This document shows, one piece after another, positions 9,267 to 17,466 of a DNA stretch of 46,542 nucleotides. The notes under the pieces are model-generated. The model was not told the DNA's origin. It was given only the letters and a program-made list of their open reading frames with translations, and did not search any database. Position 1 is the stretch's first letter, and each line of letters starts with the position of its first letter. A program made the translations under genes and the position numbers. Source of the DNA: Gammaproteobacteria bacterium (GTDB taxonomy: Bacteria > Pseudomonadota > Gammaproteobacteria > JAADHS01); assembly GCA_013151745.1 (NCBI GenBank), contig JAADHS010000019.1, positions 1 through 46,542 of the forward strand. The letters run 5' to 3'.

Positions 9267-9318
9267 ACGGCTCAGCTTACCTCTGAAATTCACCCTTTCT
9301 AAGGGTAAGCTGAGCCGT
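9267..9318. terminator. Long hairpin between converging genes
   Basis: ACGGCTCAGCTTACC at 9267-9281 is the exact inverse of 9304-9318, a 15-bp perfect stem with a 22-base loop that itself holds ACCCTT/AAGGGT. It lies between the vWA gene and the converging lipoprotein gene. There is no long T-run on either strand, so it may be a weak bidirectional terminator or a 3' stabiliser. Confidence 0.55.
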
Positions 9319-9337
9319 GACTGTTAACTTTGTAAAA

Positions 9338-9784
9338 CTAAAGACTTTTTTTACGCAAAGCTTCAGACTCAATTTTATGTACTTGAATCTTAATATCATC
9401 ACTGCGTACTTGCTGAAAGAATATTACGGTTTCTTTTGAACGCGCTTTTTCATATTGGTTAGTAAATATGAAAATAAAGCGCCGACCGCTCAAAACCGTA
9501 TTGGTCTGTTGGAGTTTCAATTTAACTTTTTGTAACCCCCCCAGCTTCTCTTGTATTTCTTGCAAATACGCACGCCAATCCTCTGGTGTCTGGAGATTAA
9601 AAAAATCATCACTATAAAAAGTCAACGCTTTATCGTAATTTTCATCCTGAATTGCAGCAAAAAATTCATTCGCCATAGGCAGAACCACCTCACCTTCAAC
9701 TTCTTTTGAACACCCCGCTAGAATAAAACTGAACATCAGCCCCATCAGGAGTAAATACAGCATTTTTTTTGATAATAATTTCAT
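9338..9784 (-). CDS. Small lipoprotein of unknown function
   Basis: A 148-residue protein with a clear signal peptide ending in the lipobox FILAGC (Cys at about residue 25). The mature part has a helix with FFAAIQDENYDKALTFY and a strand-rich remainder ending in KKSL. It resembles small NTF2-like or DUF4019-type domains, but I cannot assign a family. The start ATG has GAAGAAGTG just upstream. It converges on the vWA gene; the region upstream to 9983 is non-coding apart from the start region of the neighbouring microprotein. Confidence 0.72.
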   Translation of the reverse strand: MKLLSKKMLYLLLMGLMFSFILAGCSKEVEGEVVLPMANEFFAAIQDENYDKALTFYSDDFFNLQTPEDWRAYLQEIQEKLGGLQKVKLKLQQTNTVLSGRRFIFIFTNQYEKARSKETVIFFQQVRSDDIKIQVHKIESEALRKKSL

Positions 9785-9983
9785 TTCACTTCTTCTTTAA
9801 CATGCCAAAGCCATCAACAAGAGGGATCACTCAAATCGATTTTATCTGTGTCAAGAATAACATATTGAAGCAAACGAAAAAGATAGACAAGGAACAAACT
9901 TAAAGAGACATGCAGAAAACCAAGAACCCTAACTACAGTGATCAACACTCAGGATCCCCAGCTCATTTGGATATTTTGAAAAT

Positions 9984-10079
9984 TTAAAAACTCATCCCCA
10001 CAAAATAAAGTAACGCTATGATTACAGTCATCGCAATGACCACGAAATTATCATCCGCAGATGCTTCTCTGTTCGCCAT
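9984..10079 (-). CDS. 31-residue single-helix microprotein
   Basis: A short frame with a strong GAGGAGGAAG ribosome binding site seven bases before ATG. The product is MANREASADDNF followed by the hydrophobic helix VVIAMTVIIALLYFVGMSF and a stop. One membrane helix with a hydrophilic N-terminus is the layout of small respiratory-complex subunits such as CbtA-, CydX- or CcoQ-like peptides. No function is assigned. The strong ribosome binding site and clean helix are the reasons for calling it a gene. Confidence 0.62.
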   Translation of the reverse strand: MANREASADDNFVVIAMTVIIALLYFVGMSF

Positions 10080-10138
10080 GAGACTTCCTCCTCATTATTA
10101 TTTATTAAAATAATAATAGTTGATTGTTTTAGTCAATT

Positions 10139-10305
10139 ACCTCTTTTTAAAAGAGGTAACATTGACCCTAGCACGTCAGCTCGTTTTTCACAAGCTTAAC
10201 TTCAAGAACCCTCATCGTAACATCTCGATATTTGACACAGACCAAGCAAACAATGCTATGCTTGAATTAGATGTATACATTAAAACAAACTATAAATTGT
10301 TTTAA
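10139..10305. promoter_or_regulatory. Two inverted repeats between divergent microprotein genes
   Basis: The 352-base gap between the microproteins at 9984-10079 and 10432-10560 contains two symmetric sites. ACCTCTTTTTAAAAGAGGT (10139-10157) is a near-perfect palindrome. TTAAAACAA at 10280-10288 is exactly inverted at 10297-10305 with an 8-base spacer. Both are AT-rich and could be operators; no known consensus is matched. The rest of the gap shows nothing clear. Confidence 0.3.
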
Positions 10306-10431
10306 TGCTAGATTAACAATATGAGTTGGCTATTGTTATTTAGGAGAACATCCTATATATTTTGGTTTAGAGCAGCAAGCTAGAAGTAGCATGCTGATTG
10401 GGTATTTTACTTCGGTCGGTGGGAGAGGACG

Positions 10432-10560
10432 ATGGTTGAAGAGATTGGAATTAACGTTATAGTACCAATATTGGTATTTCTTGTCATTATTGTCGGCGCA
10501 TATATGATTTCTAATGAGGCGCTAGTTGACGTATTAGAGCGCCGCGCAGCGGACAAATAA
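10432..10560 (+). CDS. 42-residue single-helix microprotein
   Basis: A short frame with GGGAGAGGA just before ATG. The peptide has a short N-terminus (MVEEIGIN), one membrane helix (VIVPILVFLVIIVGAYMI) and a charged C-terminal tail (DVLERRAADK). A strong terminator follows 30 bases later, so it looks like a complete monocistronic gene. It resembles small subunits of terminal oxidases, like the 47-residue product at 17294-17437, only in layout, not in sequence. No function is assigned. Confidence 0.68.
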   Translation: MVEEIGINVIVPILVFLVIIVGAYMISNEALVDVLERRAADK

Positions 10561-10590
10561 AAATAGATACGAGCAAAACGCGTTAAAAAA

Positions 10591-10614
10591 ACCTGGCTCT
10601 GCCAGGTTTTTTTT
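10591..10614 (+). terminator. Rho-independent terminator
   Basis: ACCTGGC (10591-10597), loop TCT and GCCAGGT (10601-10607) are followed by a run of T. An A-run precedes the stem, so it may also work on the minus strand. It closes the 42-residue microprotein gene on the plus strand. The 220 bases from here to the stop of the next gene show nothing more. Confidence 0.9.
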
Positions 10615-10836
10615 CGCCTTAAAGTTAACGTAGCTCCTCAGGAACAAGCACGTAATACTGCCCTGTTTGGTGCTCAGGCTTAGCTCGTTCTTTTGCCTTT
10701 ACAGAAATGTAGATAAGAAGCGTGAGCATGCGTGCGAAAACTTTGAGAAAACCGCAGGAATAGTTGCTTTACTTCGAAGTTTCTCGATTGAAGAACGGGC
10801 GAAGACGAGAGGCAAAACAGAAAAGTTATTACGCGT

Positions 10837-13488
10837 CTATTCCTTAGCCAAGGGGCTAAGCTGCTTCAAACGTGCCCGGTACTTTACGGCCTGCTCATGA
10901 TCACCCGCACGCTCTGCTAACTGCCACAATTCCTTTATCGCCCCCTCATGGTCAGCTCGTATTTTTAATATCTGCTGCAATACAACATCACGTTGATATC
11001 CTGCTGCTACGGCTTGCGAAACGGAAGCGTACATACGATCAGCAAGATCGAAGCCAACCCAACGATCTTTTTCATTAGCCGAATAAGCAAAACGTACCAA
11101 ACGCTCTGCTGCTTGATTATCCCCTTGCACTGCCGCAATCCAACTTTTAGTCACCAAACCCACTGCCGCATAAGCACGTTCAAACTGTTCAAACTCTGCA
11201 TCACCGGAAATGCCCAGCTTAACGGCAGCAATCGCAACTGACGGACGATAGTCCAATAAAAACAATAGCAACGAAGCCAAGCTGTAATCTTCACTAAAAC
11301 GTATTTTGGGCAAACGATACTCAATATAAGGTGAGCGCTCCATTTGCATAGCACCTGAACCTAAATCAGGCAATGGCCCATAATATCGACCCAACCAAGT
11401 CCATAAACCTTCGCCACCCGTCATCGCCTGGCGTTTTTGAGCCTCATTCACACCTTCCAAGTAATGTAATAATTTAGCCGTAGCAGAACGCTGCCCAGCA
11501 TAACCCACCAAAGCTAACCTGAACCCATCAAGAAATAACTCTCCCTTTGGGAAAACATGACGAAAAGTTCGCAACACCACCTGCAATGACGCGACATCAA
11601 ACTGATTTAACGCCAACCACTGCACATAAAGCCCATTTTCAGGTGTTAATCGCGCCCGAACACGCTGAAACTGCTCTACTGAAAGTAACGCACTTCGACC
11701 CACCAAATCTGGATGAAACAGGTCACCAATAATCACATCATAGTTTTTTGCATCTCTCTGTAAAAATCGTCGCACATCATCACGAACCACCCTCATCTGC
11801 GAACTCACATCATCATTGACCTGCGTAAACCAATACTTTGCTGCATGAATCGCCCCTGCTGACAGCTCCACCCCAACACGCTCTAATCCAGGAAAGGGCA
11901 ACGAACCTGATGCCGATATACCCGTACCCACGCCCAAAAAAAGCACACTACGAGGATTCCCATGCAACAACAAAGGTAAACGTGCCTGATTTTGCTGCGC
12001 GACAACAGCCGAAGGCTCAGAAGAAGCATCCATACGTTGCAAATCACCTAATAATAATCGTTGACCATCTTGCCGCTCAACAACATGGCTTATCGAAACG
12101 GCATCTTCATAAAAATAGAGATCTCTGGAGGCACCCAAACTATGTGGCAAAAGAACATTGACTTGGGGTAGCATCGCAACGGGAAAAGCCAAGAGCAAGA
12201 GCAACAATAATAAACCAATCAACCTGATACGAGGTGCCGTAACCCAATACATCCCCGCAGTAAACAACAATACCGCAGCAACACAAATAGTCAAAGTCGT
12301 ACCTAAAAGCGGGATCATCACAAAACCCGCCAAACAAGCGCCTAATGCAGCACCTAGCGAATTAACGCCATACAATTTTGCTCCCGCCAACGGCATCGTG
12401 TTTTCCAGATGCCTGGATAATACGGGCAACCACATCCCTAACGCCAAAGTCACAGGCGCGGTCAGTAAAACAATAACTACCCCTTGTGATAATAACGCCG
12501 TAGTCAATGAAGCATATTGCGAAGACTCAACCCAATCGGCTAACCAAGGGATCGCCCACAAACTCAACACGGCAAAAAGACTCGCAAAAACAGGCAATAT
12601 GACCAAGGTATTGCGCAACAACAGCAGGCGCTTCGCCAAAAGGCTACCCACCCCTATACCCAACAAAAACATCGCCAAAATAACCGCCAGTACATATTCA
12701 GTACGCAAAAGTATCATGCCAAACAGACGAGTCCAGGCAATTTCCAGCATCAAAGCTGCAGCACCTACACCCGCATAAGCCAAATAACTCCCCCAATGAC
12801 TAACCTGTCGTACTCCTGTATTTTTTACTACGTCAGAACAATGCACATGGCACTCAACCCGCCGCGACAAAACCAGAAAGGAGACAGCCAAGAAAAAACC
12901 CAGAGCAGCAATACTATAGTTCGCAGCCAACCAACCAACACTAGGCAATAGCGCCAAAGGAATAAGCGCCCCCACCACACCCCCTAACGCATTCACGCCA
13001 TAGATGGTACCCAAACTAATACGACTATTCGATAAAGCACGTAAAATTAATGGAAACCCCATGCCAAGCAATGTCGCTGGCAGCATCAATAAAATCAGCG
13101 CAGCAATAAATTCGTACACATACCAAGTTTTTAACGAGAGGTCTCCGGCACGAAGTAAACCACCAGAAAGGTCAAACAGAAAGGGAATCGCAATTGCAAA
13201 AAGCGCAACACCGGCTTCTAACAAAGCAAGAAGAAAAAGAGGTTGCCAACTCAACCGCCATCGCGCACCGATTAAACTACCTGCGCCCAGCCCCAACATA
13301 AAGGCGGCAACCGTAGCCACGATACCGAAAATACTGACACCAAACTGCAATGCCAACATTCGAGCCCACAAAACCTGATAGGCAAGCGCAGTGACACCCG
13401 ACACGCAATAAAGAGCAACCACCACGCCTGACCAACGACGCATGACTTTATTCATAGATTGAGCACTTTTATGCCACCCAAGCGACAA
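10837..13488 (-). CDS. Membrane-anchored spermidine-synthase-fold protein
   Basis: A protein of up to 883 residues. About 440 residues form 12 or more membrane helices (MFS-like). A spermidine-synthase-like methyltransferase fold follows (about 480-690) with FLGVGTGISAS as the nucleotide-binding loop, an acidic strand end (VGVELSAG), and DVIIGDLFHP as the strand 4 motif. The last 150 residues are helical and TPR-like. This is the known fused MFS/spermidine synthase family, whose substrate is not settled. GVGTG in place of GGGDG means that ordinary aminopropyl transfer is not assured. The upstream codon is TTG; an ATG at about 13455 (MNKVMRRW) is an equally good start. The gene lies downstream of the respiratory genes on the same strand with a 101-base gap. 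Confidence 0.85.
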   Translation of the reverse strand: MSLGWHKSAQSMNKVMRRWSGVVVALYCVSGVTALAYQVLWARMLALQFGVSIFGIVATVAAFMLGLGAGSLIGARWRLSWQPLFLLALLEAGVALFAIAIPFLFDLSGGLLRAGDLSLKTWYVYEFIAALILLMLPATLLGMGFPLILRALSNSRISLGTIYGVNALGGVVGALIPLALLPSVGWLAANYSIAALGFFLAVSFLVLSRRVECHVHCSDVVKNTGVRQVSHWGSYLAYAGVGAAALMLEIAWTRLFGMILLRTEYVLAVILAMFLLGIGVGSLLAKRLLLLRNTLVILPVFASLFAVLSLWAIPWLADWVESSQYASLTTALLSQGVVIVLLTAPVTLALGMWLPVLSRHLENTMPLAGAKLYGVNSLGAALGACLAGFVMIPLLGTTLTICVAAVLLFTAGMYWVTAPRIRLIGLLLLLLLLAFPVAMLPQVNVLLPHSLGASRDLYFYEDAVSISHVVERQDGQRLLLGDLQRMDASSEPSAVVAQQNQARLPLLLHGNPRSVLFLGVGTGISASGSLPFPGLERVGVELSAGAIHAAKYWFTQVNDDVSSQMRVVRDDVRRFLQRDAKNYDVIIGDLFHPDLVGRSALLSVEQFQRVRARLTPENGLYVQWLALNQFDVASLQVVLRTFRHVFPKGELFLDGFRLALVGYAGQRSATAKLLHYLEGVNEAQKRQAMTGGEGLWTWLGRYYGPLPDLGSGAMQMERSPYIEYRLPKIRFSEDYSLASLLLFLLDYRPSVAIAAVKLGISGDAEFEQFERAYAAVGLVTKSWIAAVQGDNQAAERLVRFAYSANEKDRWVGFDLADRMYASVSQAVAAGYQRDVVLQQILKIRADHEGAIKELWQLAERAGDHEQAVKYRARLKQLSPLAKE

Positions 13489-13589
13489 TCAAAAACAGGG
13501 ATTATTGCGTTAGGTTTTTCGATGATCAGAAGCAAATAATAATAATAATAATTATATTGAGGCCTACGAACACACTATTTTTTGATTAT

Positions 13590-13955
13590 TTAAAACGGAT
13601 AAAACCAGACTATCGCCGTTACGGCATGAGCTAAAGACAAAAATACCGTCGCTCCAGCACAAATCATATGAGAAATGTAAAGCTGCTTACCAAATAACGC
13701 CATGCGAATACCGAGTGTGGCTGTGGCTAATATCAAAACAAGAAGCAGAACCCCCATAGTAAACAAAATCTGGCGCTTTTGTTTATCTTCTATTTTGACT
13801 GCTTCACCAGGCTCTTTCAGTACCTCAGTAAAAACCCCAACCACCGCATGATCACTCGAACCGCTATTGAATTCTTGAGCTGAAAGCATGGGCGATAGCG
13901 CAAAAATAGTTACGGTAATAAACAACAAAAAAATAGACTTGATACGGGCACTCAT
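13590..13955 (-). CDS. Small exported or membrane protein in the oxidase-related operon
   Basis: A 121-residue protein when started at ATG 13955 (MSARIKSIFL), which has AAGGAA upstream; the frame is open to a TTG at 13982. A signal peptide (cleavage likely after MLSAQ) is followed by a periplasmic stretch and two membrane helices (ILFTMGVLLLVLILATATLG and the C-terminal AGATVFLSLAHAVTAIVWF). I do not recognise the family. It follows the 14262 gene by about ten bases, so it is probably the last gene of this unit. The role is likely in the respiratory complex encoded here, by context only. Confidence 0.65.
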   Translation of the reverse strand: MSARIKSIFLLFITVTIFALSPMLSAQEFNSGSSDHAVVGVFTEVLKEPGEAVKIEDKQKRQILFTMGVLLLVLILATATLGIRMALFGKQLYISHMICAGATVFLSLAHAVTAIVWFYPF

Positions 13956-13992
13956 ATTTTTATTTTTATTCCTTCGAAACAACTCAACATCT

Positions 13993-14262
13993 TCATCTTT
14001 TACCCCATAACGGGGTTGTTCTATTACGCGCTTCTACCGGTTTTTTGTCTGCCTGCGCTTGTTTAGACTTACCTGCATAACGCCAATGCAAGATCGCCAT
14101 TAATACAATTGGAATCAACACCATCGGTAACAAAAATACAAAAATAGCCCATGGCGTCTCAGGACTCACTCGTAGCCAGCGATAACTATCTGCGGCAAAG
14201 ACCTCTAAAGGCAAAAAAACCAGCCCAACAAACAAATAAATTATTTTTTCCTTGATTTTCAT
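13993..14262 (-). CDS. Small signal-peptide and one-helix membrane protein
   Basis: An 89-residue protein from the ATG at 14262 (MKIKEKIIYLF). This start has GGAG eight bases upstream; an in-frame start at 14271 overlaps the end of the SUMF gene. There is a signal sequence ending near EVFA, a short periplasmic part with the Trp-rich DSYRWLRVSPETPW, one membrane helix (IFVFLLPMVLIPIVLMAIL) and a basic cytoplasmic tail. No family is recognised. Tight spacing with the genes on both sides argues for co-expression. Confidence 0.65.
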   Translation of the reverse strand: MKIKEKIIYLFVGLVFLPLEVFAADSYRWLRVSPETPWAIFVFLLPMVLIPIVLMAILHWRYAGKSKQAQADKKPVEARNRTTPLWGKR

Positions 14263-14267
14263 ATCCA

Positions 14268-15347
14268 TCACTCCACATCATCTGACACACATCTGAAACC
14301 AAAAAAATCCGATGCCATTTGCGGCCAGGCAAAGCCTCGATGATAAGCCGAAGTTGAAAAGGGATCCCCCTTCCAGGAACCACCCCGCATCACCTTGTAT
14401 TGCTCACTTTTCACGGACGCAAACTCCACCATCTTCTTGCCTCGATCACTCGCAGACTGAGGAATTTGCGCTACCTTAACATTAAAAACCTCAGAAGCAG
14501 CCTTACTACCTTGATAAGGCTCAAAATTATCGACCGTCCACTCACTGACATTGCCTGCCATATCCATGACCCCATAAGGACTCGCTCCTTGTGGGAACTG
14601 AGTCACATCTGTCGTCGAGCCTATATTATAATAAGTATTCAAGCGCGCTGGCTCCATCCTGTTGCCCCACGGCCATCGTCGAGCATCTGTTCCGCGAGCA
14701 GCCTTTTCCCACTCCATCTCTGTAGGTAAACGCTTCCCAGCCCACTTAGCATAAGCCGTCGCATTAGCCCAGGAAATCATAATCACAGGATGCAATACTT
14801 TGCCTGGCGGTATCCGCCCATTATCCCATTTTAAAGGGGGCCGATAACCTGTCTCAGCAACAAACAGGGCATATTGCGCATTAGTGATTGGGTATTTATC
14901 TATTTTATAAGCCTTAGTGGTCACCTCATGTTCAGGGCCGTTATAATCATCTGATTTGGGGTTATTTGTACCCATCGTAAAAGATCCGGCAGGAATTGAA
15001 ATCATGGAGTTCACTTCTGCCCATAATTCCGGCGTCAATAATGCGGTGGCACTTTCTACTGTATATGTTTTTATATCCTCTGGACCATATTCATGAATGG
15101 TCTGGCGAAACGTCTCTTCACCTGCAGCGCGATAGTAGGTTTCTTCTTTAGTTAAATCGATATTGGCTCGATTTCGCATATCTAACATACGATTAGAACC
15201 CAGCTCTAGAATATGTATCGTCCCTCCGACCAAGGAAAGCACAATACACGTCACTAAAGTCGCACCTAAATAACTACGACGGCGCGCCATCTGTTCTGCT
15301 GTCAAAGGAGCACGATGCTTAGAATGCATAGACGTTGTCATTACCAC
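14268..15347 (-). CDS. Membrane-anchored SUMF/FGE-fold protein, catalytic cysteines absent
   Basis: A 359-residue protein with one N-terminal membrane helix (about 27-48), a linker of about 70 residues, and a formylglycine-generating-enzyme (SUMF) domain in the periplasm. Typical family pieces are visible: IPAGSFTMGTNN, YPITNAQYALFV, RLPTEMEWEKAARG, DMAGNVSEW, VMRGGSWKG and the closing FFGFRCV. The two catalytic cysteines of true FGE, which lie in the segment just before the last motif, are replaced here (AYHRGFAWPQMASD). So sulfatase activation is unlikely. SUMF proteins such as NirV accompany copper nitrite reductases, and others have binding roles. Here the neighbours are oxidase-related. 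It overlaps the next gene by a few bases. Confidence 0.85.
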   Translation of the reverse strand: MVMTTSMHSKHRAPLTAEQMARRRSYLGATLVTCIVLSLVGGTIHILELGSNRMLDMRNRANIDLTKEETYYRAAGEETFRQTIHEYGPEDIKTYTVESATALLTPELWAEVNSMISIPAGSFTMGTNNPKSDDYNGPEHEVTTKAYKIDKYPITNAQYALFVAETGYRPPLKWDNGRIPPGKVLHPVIMISWANATAYAKWAGKRLPTEMEWEKAARGTDARRWPWGNRMEPARLNTYYNIGSTTDVTQFPQGASPYGVMDMAGNVSEWTVDNFEPYQGSKAASEVFNVKVAQIPQSASDRGKKMVEFASVKSEQYKVMRGGSWKGDPFSTSAYHRGFAWPQMASDFFGFRCVSDDVE

Positions 15348-15457
15348 ATTAACTCATGAAATTAACTTGCTATGTGCCATCAAAACGCCCCTATCAATAT
15401 AGGACAAGACACGAACGAAAAGCTTTTATTATTTTTATGCTTGAAACTTGAGCTCGC

Positions 15458-15925
15458 TTAAATACGAGACTGTTTCTGGTATTTTTTATGAAGCTTGCGT
15501 TTGTCTGAGCGGCCATATGTTTTTTTAACCATAACCTCACCAACAATGCCACCAATACCTGCCGCCTCAACAGCAACGATAACGATTAAAATCCAATAGC
15601 CCAGAGGCAACAAACTCACGCCTGCAGGGAGCAAAGCTGGATTGGCAGATAACTCTATATAGGCCATACCATGCACTATTAAAGCCGGAAGATAAGCCAA
15701 TAGTTTACCCCCCAAGCCATAAATCAGTGAAACCACAAAACCACCAACAAAAGGAACCAGAATCAAAGCAACAACCCAAGTCGGATTAAAAGTCGACACA
15801 CCGTAAAATACAGCTAAATTAACACCTAAAAATTGATCTCCAAAGTGGATAACTCCAGCTCCGGCAAAAACAGCAACCGTTGCAAAAAAAACCGCTGTCA
15901 TTTGATATTTTAATTTGTCATTCAC
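15458..15925 (-). CDS. Four-helix membrane protein in the oxidase-related operon
   Basis: A 155-residue protein with about four membrane helices (residues about 8-28, 48-70, 74-93 and 105-127) and a strongly basic C-terminal tail (RSDKRKLHKKYQKQSRI). I do not recognise a family. A start at 15925 gives a sensible N-terminus (MNDKLKYQMTAV). It lies 11 bases after the cytochrome c gene, with 110 bases to the SUMF gene. Context suggests a structural or assembly part of the respiratory complex. Confidence 0.68.
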   Translation of the reverse strand: MNDKLKYQMTAVFFATVAVFAGAGVIHFGDQFLGVNLAVFYGVSTFNPTWVVALILVPFVGGFVVSLIYGLGGKLLAYLPALIVHGMAYIELSANPALLPAGVSLLPLGYWILIVIVAVEAAGIGGIVGEVMVKKTYGRSDKRKLHKKYQKQSRI

Positions 15926-15936
15926 AATAATAACCC

Positions 15937-16434
15937 CTAGTTATCACTCGGTTTATATGTTTTTCCTGTTAGCTTTTCGTATTCCTTTTTTTTCACTTCT
16001 TCCAAATACCAATCTTCTACTTTTAGACTTGCCATATAACTGGCAAGTATTTTTATATCGACTTCATCCAAGTGCGAGTAAGATGGCATCCTGTATTTCA
16101 ATTTCAACCTGGATGGCAGAATTTCTTGTGGGTTTTCAGCAGAAAAATAGTCAAAAAACCAGTCCTCCGTACGCAGTGATCCCAGCCCATCCAATGGCGG
16201 AGAAGGTACGCTCGCCGTCATATCACGTGTTCCCCATAGCGTATGACACTCCCTACACTTCAGATCACGAATCAGCTGAGAAGCTTGTTTCTGCACAGAG
16301 AGATCTGCCGTTGTATAAAACGGAATTCCAGGATCTTCTTCCGTGTCACTCGCAACAATCCACCCCTTGTAGGCGACTAACACCACCGCGAGAGCTGCCA
16401 GAGACGCAAAAAATATTTTTTCACCTTTGCGCAT
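15937..16434 (-). CDS. Membrane-anchored monoheme cytochrome c
   Basis: A 165-residue protein with an uncleaved N-terminal helix (residues about 7-24) that anchors a class I cytochrome c domain facing the periplasm. The heme site is CRECH (residues 60-64). The likely distal ligand is Met116 in YRMPSYSHL, the normal arrangement for this class. It starts inside the last 14 bases of the CcoS-like gene, a tight overlap that implies co-translation. It is a plausible electron donor or subunit for the oxidase encoded at 17294-21192. The similarly built cytochrome at 23500-24090 is from a separate unit. Confidence 0.88.
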   Translation of the reverse strand: MRKGEKIFFASLAALAVVLVAYKGWIVASDTEEDPGIPFYTTADLSVQKQASQLIRDLKCRECHTLWGTRDMTASVPSPPLDGLGSLRTEDWFFDYFSAENPQEILPSRLKLKYRMPSYSHLDEVDIKILASYMASLKVEDWYLEEVKKKEYEKLTGKTYKPSDN

Positions 16435-16708
16435 GTTTAGCAGCTCGTGCTTCTGCTTTTTTCTTAAGCACCTTGCTTCTCAATGCTTCTTGTTCTTCTG
16501 TCACTTTTTTGGCCCGCTGGTAATCTTCATCCGACATTTTATCTTTATCAGTCTCATCAAACACTAAGTATTTTATATCTTCATCAAATTGAAAATTCTT
16601 CACGGCCCATCTCAAGAAAAAACCGGCACCAATCAATATGCCCGCTGCCGCTATGAGCCATACGTAAATCGTCCAGCCGTCAGGTAGACTGTTGAAATAA
16701 TCTGCCAT
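16421..16708 (-). CDS. CcoS-like cbb3 oxidase assembly protein
   Basis: A 95-residue protein. One membrane helix (about 16-36) is followed by RWAVKNFQFDEDIKYLVFDE, which follows the CcoS pattern (a tryptophan-containing end of the helix, then xGQFDD, then LxFDD). CcoS is needed to insert heme and copper cofactors into cbb3-type oxidases. Here the tail is longer than usual, about 40 extra, highly charged residues. The match is by motif only. A CcoS-like gene next to the CcoN-like operon supports a C-family oxidase. It follows the 117-residue protein gene by nine bases. Confidence 0.68.
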   Translation of the reverse strand: MADYFNSLPDGWTIYVWLIAAAGILIGAGFFLRWAVKNFQFDEDIKYLVFDETDKDKMSDEDYQRAKKVTEEQEALRSKVLKKKAEARAAKHAQR

Positions 16709-16717
16709 TATCCTCTC

Positions 16718-17071
16718 CTATAATAAATAACCATCAATCAGTTGCAAATATCCCATCCCTACTGCAATAAAAATACCTGCGATTAATGATCCAAACATAA
16801 TTTTCTCGCCTAATTTCAGACTTCCATTCTTTGGAATATACAGATAAATAATAAATGCAAAGAAAATTAGAGATAAAATTAAAAAAACAAATATACCCTG
16901 ACTATACTTTTGAGATCGTAAACCTTCGATACTCATATCAATACCAAAAAGCATATCTTTTTCCGCTGCAGCAACAATAACTGTATCGCGAATATTGCTA
17001 AGTGTCGCTGCAATCCAATCAGCGGTATATTCAGAATATCGGCCTAACATGGCTTCGCTCACTCTCCTCAC
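16718..17071 (-). CDS. Two-helix membrane protein, first gene of the second oxidase unit
   Basis: A protein of 110 to 117 residues. The frame opens with GTG at 17071; ATG at 17050 (MLGRYSEYTADW) is the more natural start but has its GAGGAG site rather far upstream. An amphipathic N-terminal part of about 55 residues precedes two membrane helices (GIFVFLILSLIFFAFIIYLYI and IMFGSLIAGIFIAVGMGYLQL). The family is not recognised. It begins the unit of small membrane proteins, CcoS-like protein and cytochrome c that follows the terminator at 17188. Confidence 0.65.
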   Translation of the reverse strand: MRRVSEAMLGRYSEYTADWIAATLSNIRDTVIVAAAEKDMLFGIDMSIEGLRSQKYSQGIFVFLILSLIFFAFIIYLYIPKNGSLKLGEKIMFGSLIAGIFIAVGMGYLQLIDGYLL

Positions 17072-17187
17072 TAGATCTATAATAATAGGACAGTCGACTT
17101 AAGGGACTGTTCCGCACCTGATCTGACTTTTCGCTGAGTTAATTAATAACCCATGCATTATACTCTACTTTGACTGGCATAAACTCC

Positions 17188-17217
17188 AAAAAAAAAGCCG
17201 CTCTCAAGAGAGCGGCT
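17188..17217 (-). terminator. Strong terminator closing the heme-copper oxidase operon
   Basis: AGCCGCTCTC (17196-17205) pairs perfectly with GAGAGCGGCT (17208-17217). Read on the minus strand, the stem is followed by a run of T. It stands between the 47-residue microprotein and the next transcription unit, so the two oxidase-related units are separate. Confidence 0.93.
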
Positions 17218-17293
17218 CATGTATTTGATTTTACGGCTTTTTATTATAAATACTTTAACTATACCGCTAATCATGCATCAGGTCTACAACAAC

Positions 17294-17437
17294 CTAGTTA
17301 AACGCATCGTCTGCTTCTTCTTTTTGGTGCTGCTCATAATAAGCATCTACGAAGAAGATACCATATAGAGCAGGTAGAATAACAACAAAAGCAATAATGG
17401 TTGCAAACACCCCAGGTGCATAATCAATATCGAACAT
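17294..17437 (-). CDS. 47-residue single-helix small subunit
   Basis: A short frame with CAGGAGAT six bases before ATG. The peptide MFDIDYAPG is followed by one membrane helix (VFATIIAFVVILPALYGIFF) and an acidic tail (EQHQKEEADDAFN). The layout is that of a CcoQ-type small subunit. It lies 29 bases after the heme-less subunit gene and just before the operon terminator, so it is very probably the last gene of the oxidase operon. Confidence 0.78.
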   Translation of the reverse strand: MFDIDYAPGVFATIIAFVVILPALYGIFFVDAYYEQHQKEEADDAFN

Positions 17438-17466
17438 AATTTATCTCCTGTTTATTTATTATAAAC

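Noticed and set aside
10667-10900. Plus-strand frame of 77 codons after the terminator
   Set aside because: It has no ribosome binding site, overlaps the end of the spermidine-synthase-fold gene and looks non-protein-like.
12158-12778. Long plus-strand frame opposite the spermidine-synthase-fold gene
   Set aside because: It is the mirror of a hydrophobic coding region, rich in Asn, Thr and Lys, with no recognisable domain.
13535-13552. AAT simple repeat
   Set aside because: A short run of trinucleotides in a non-coding gap; no evidence of a role in phase variation.
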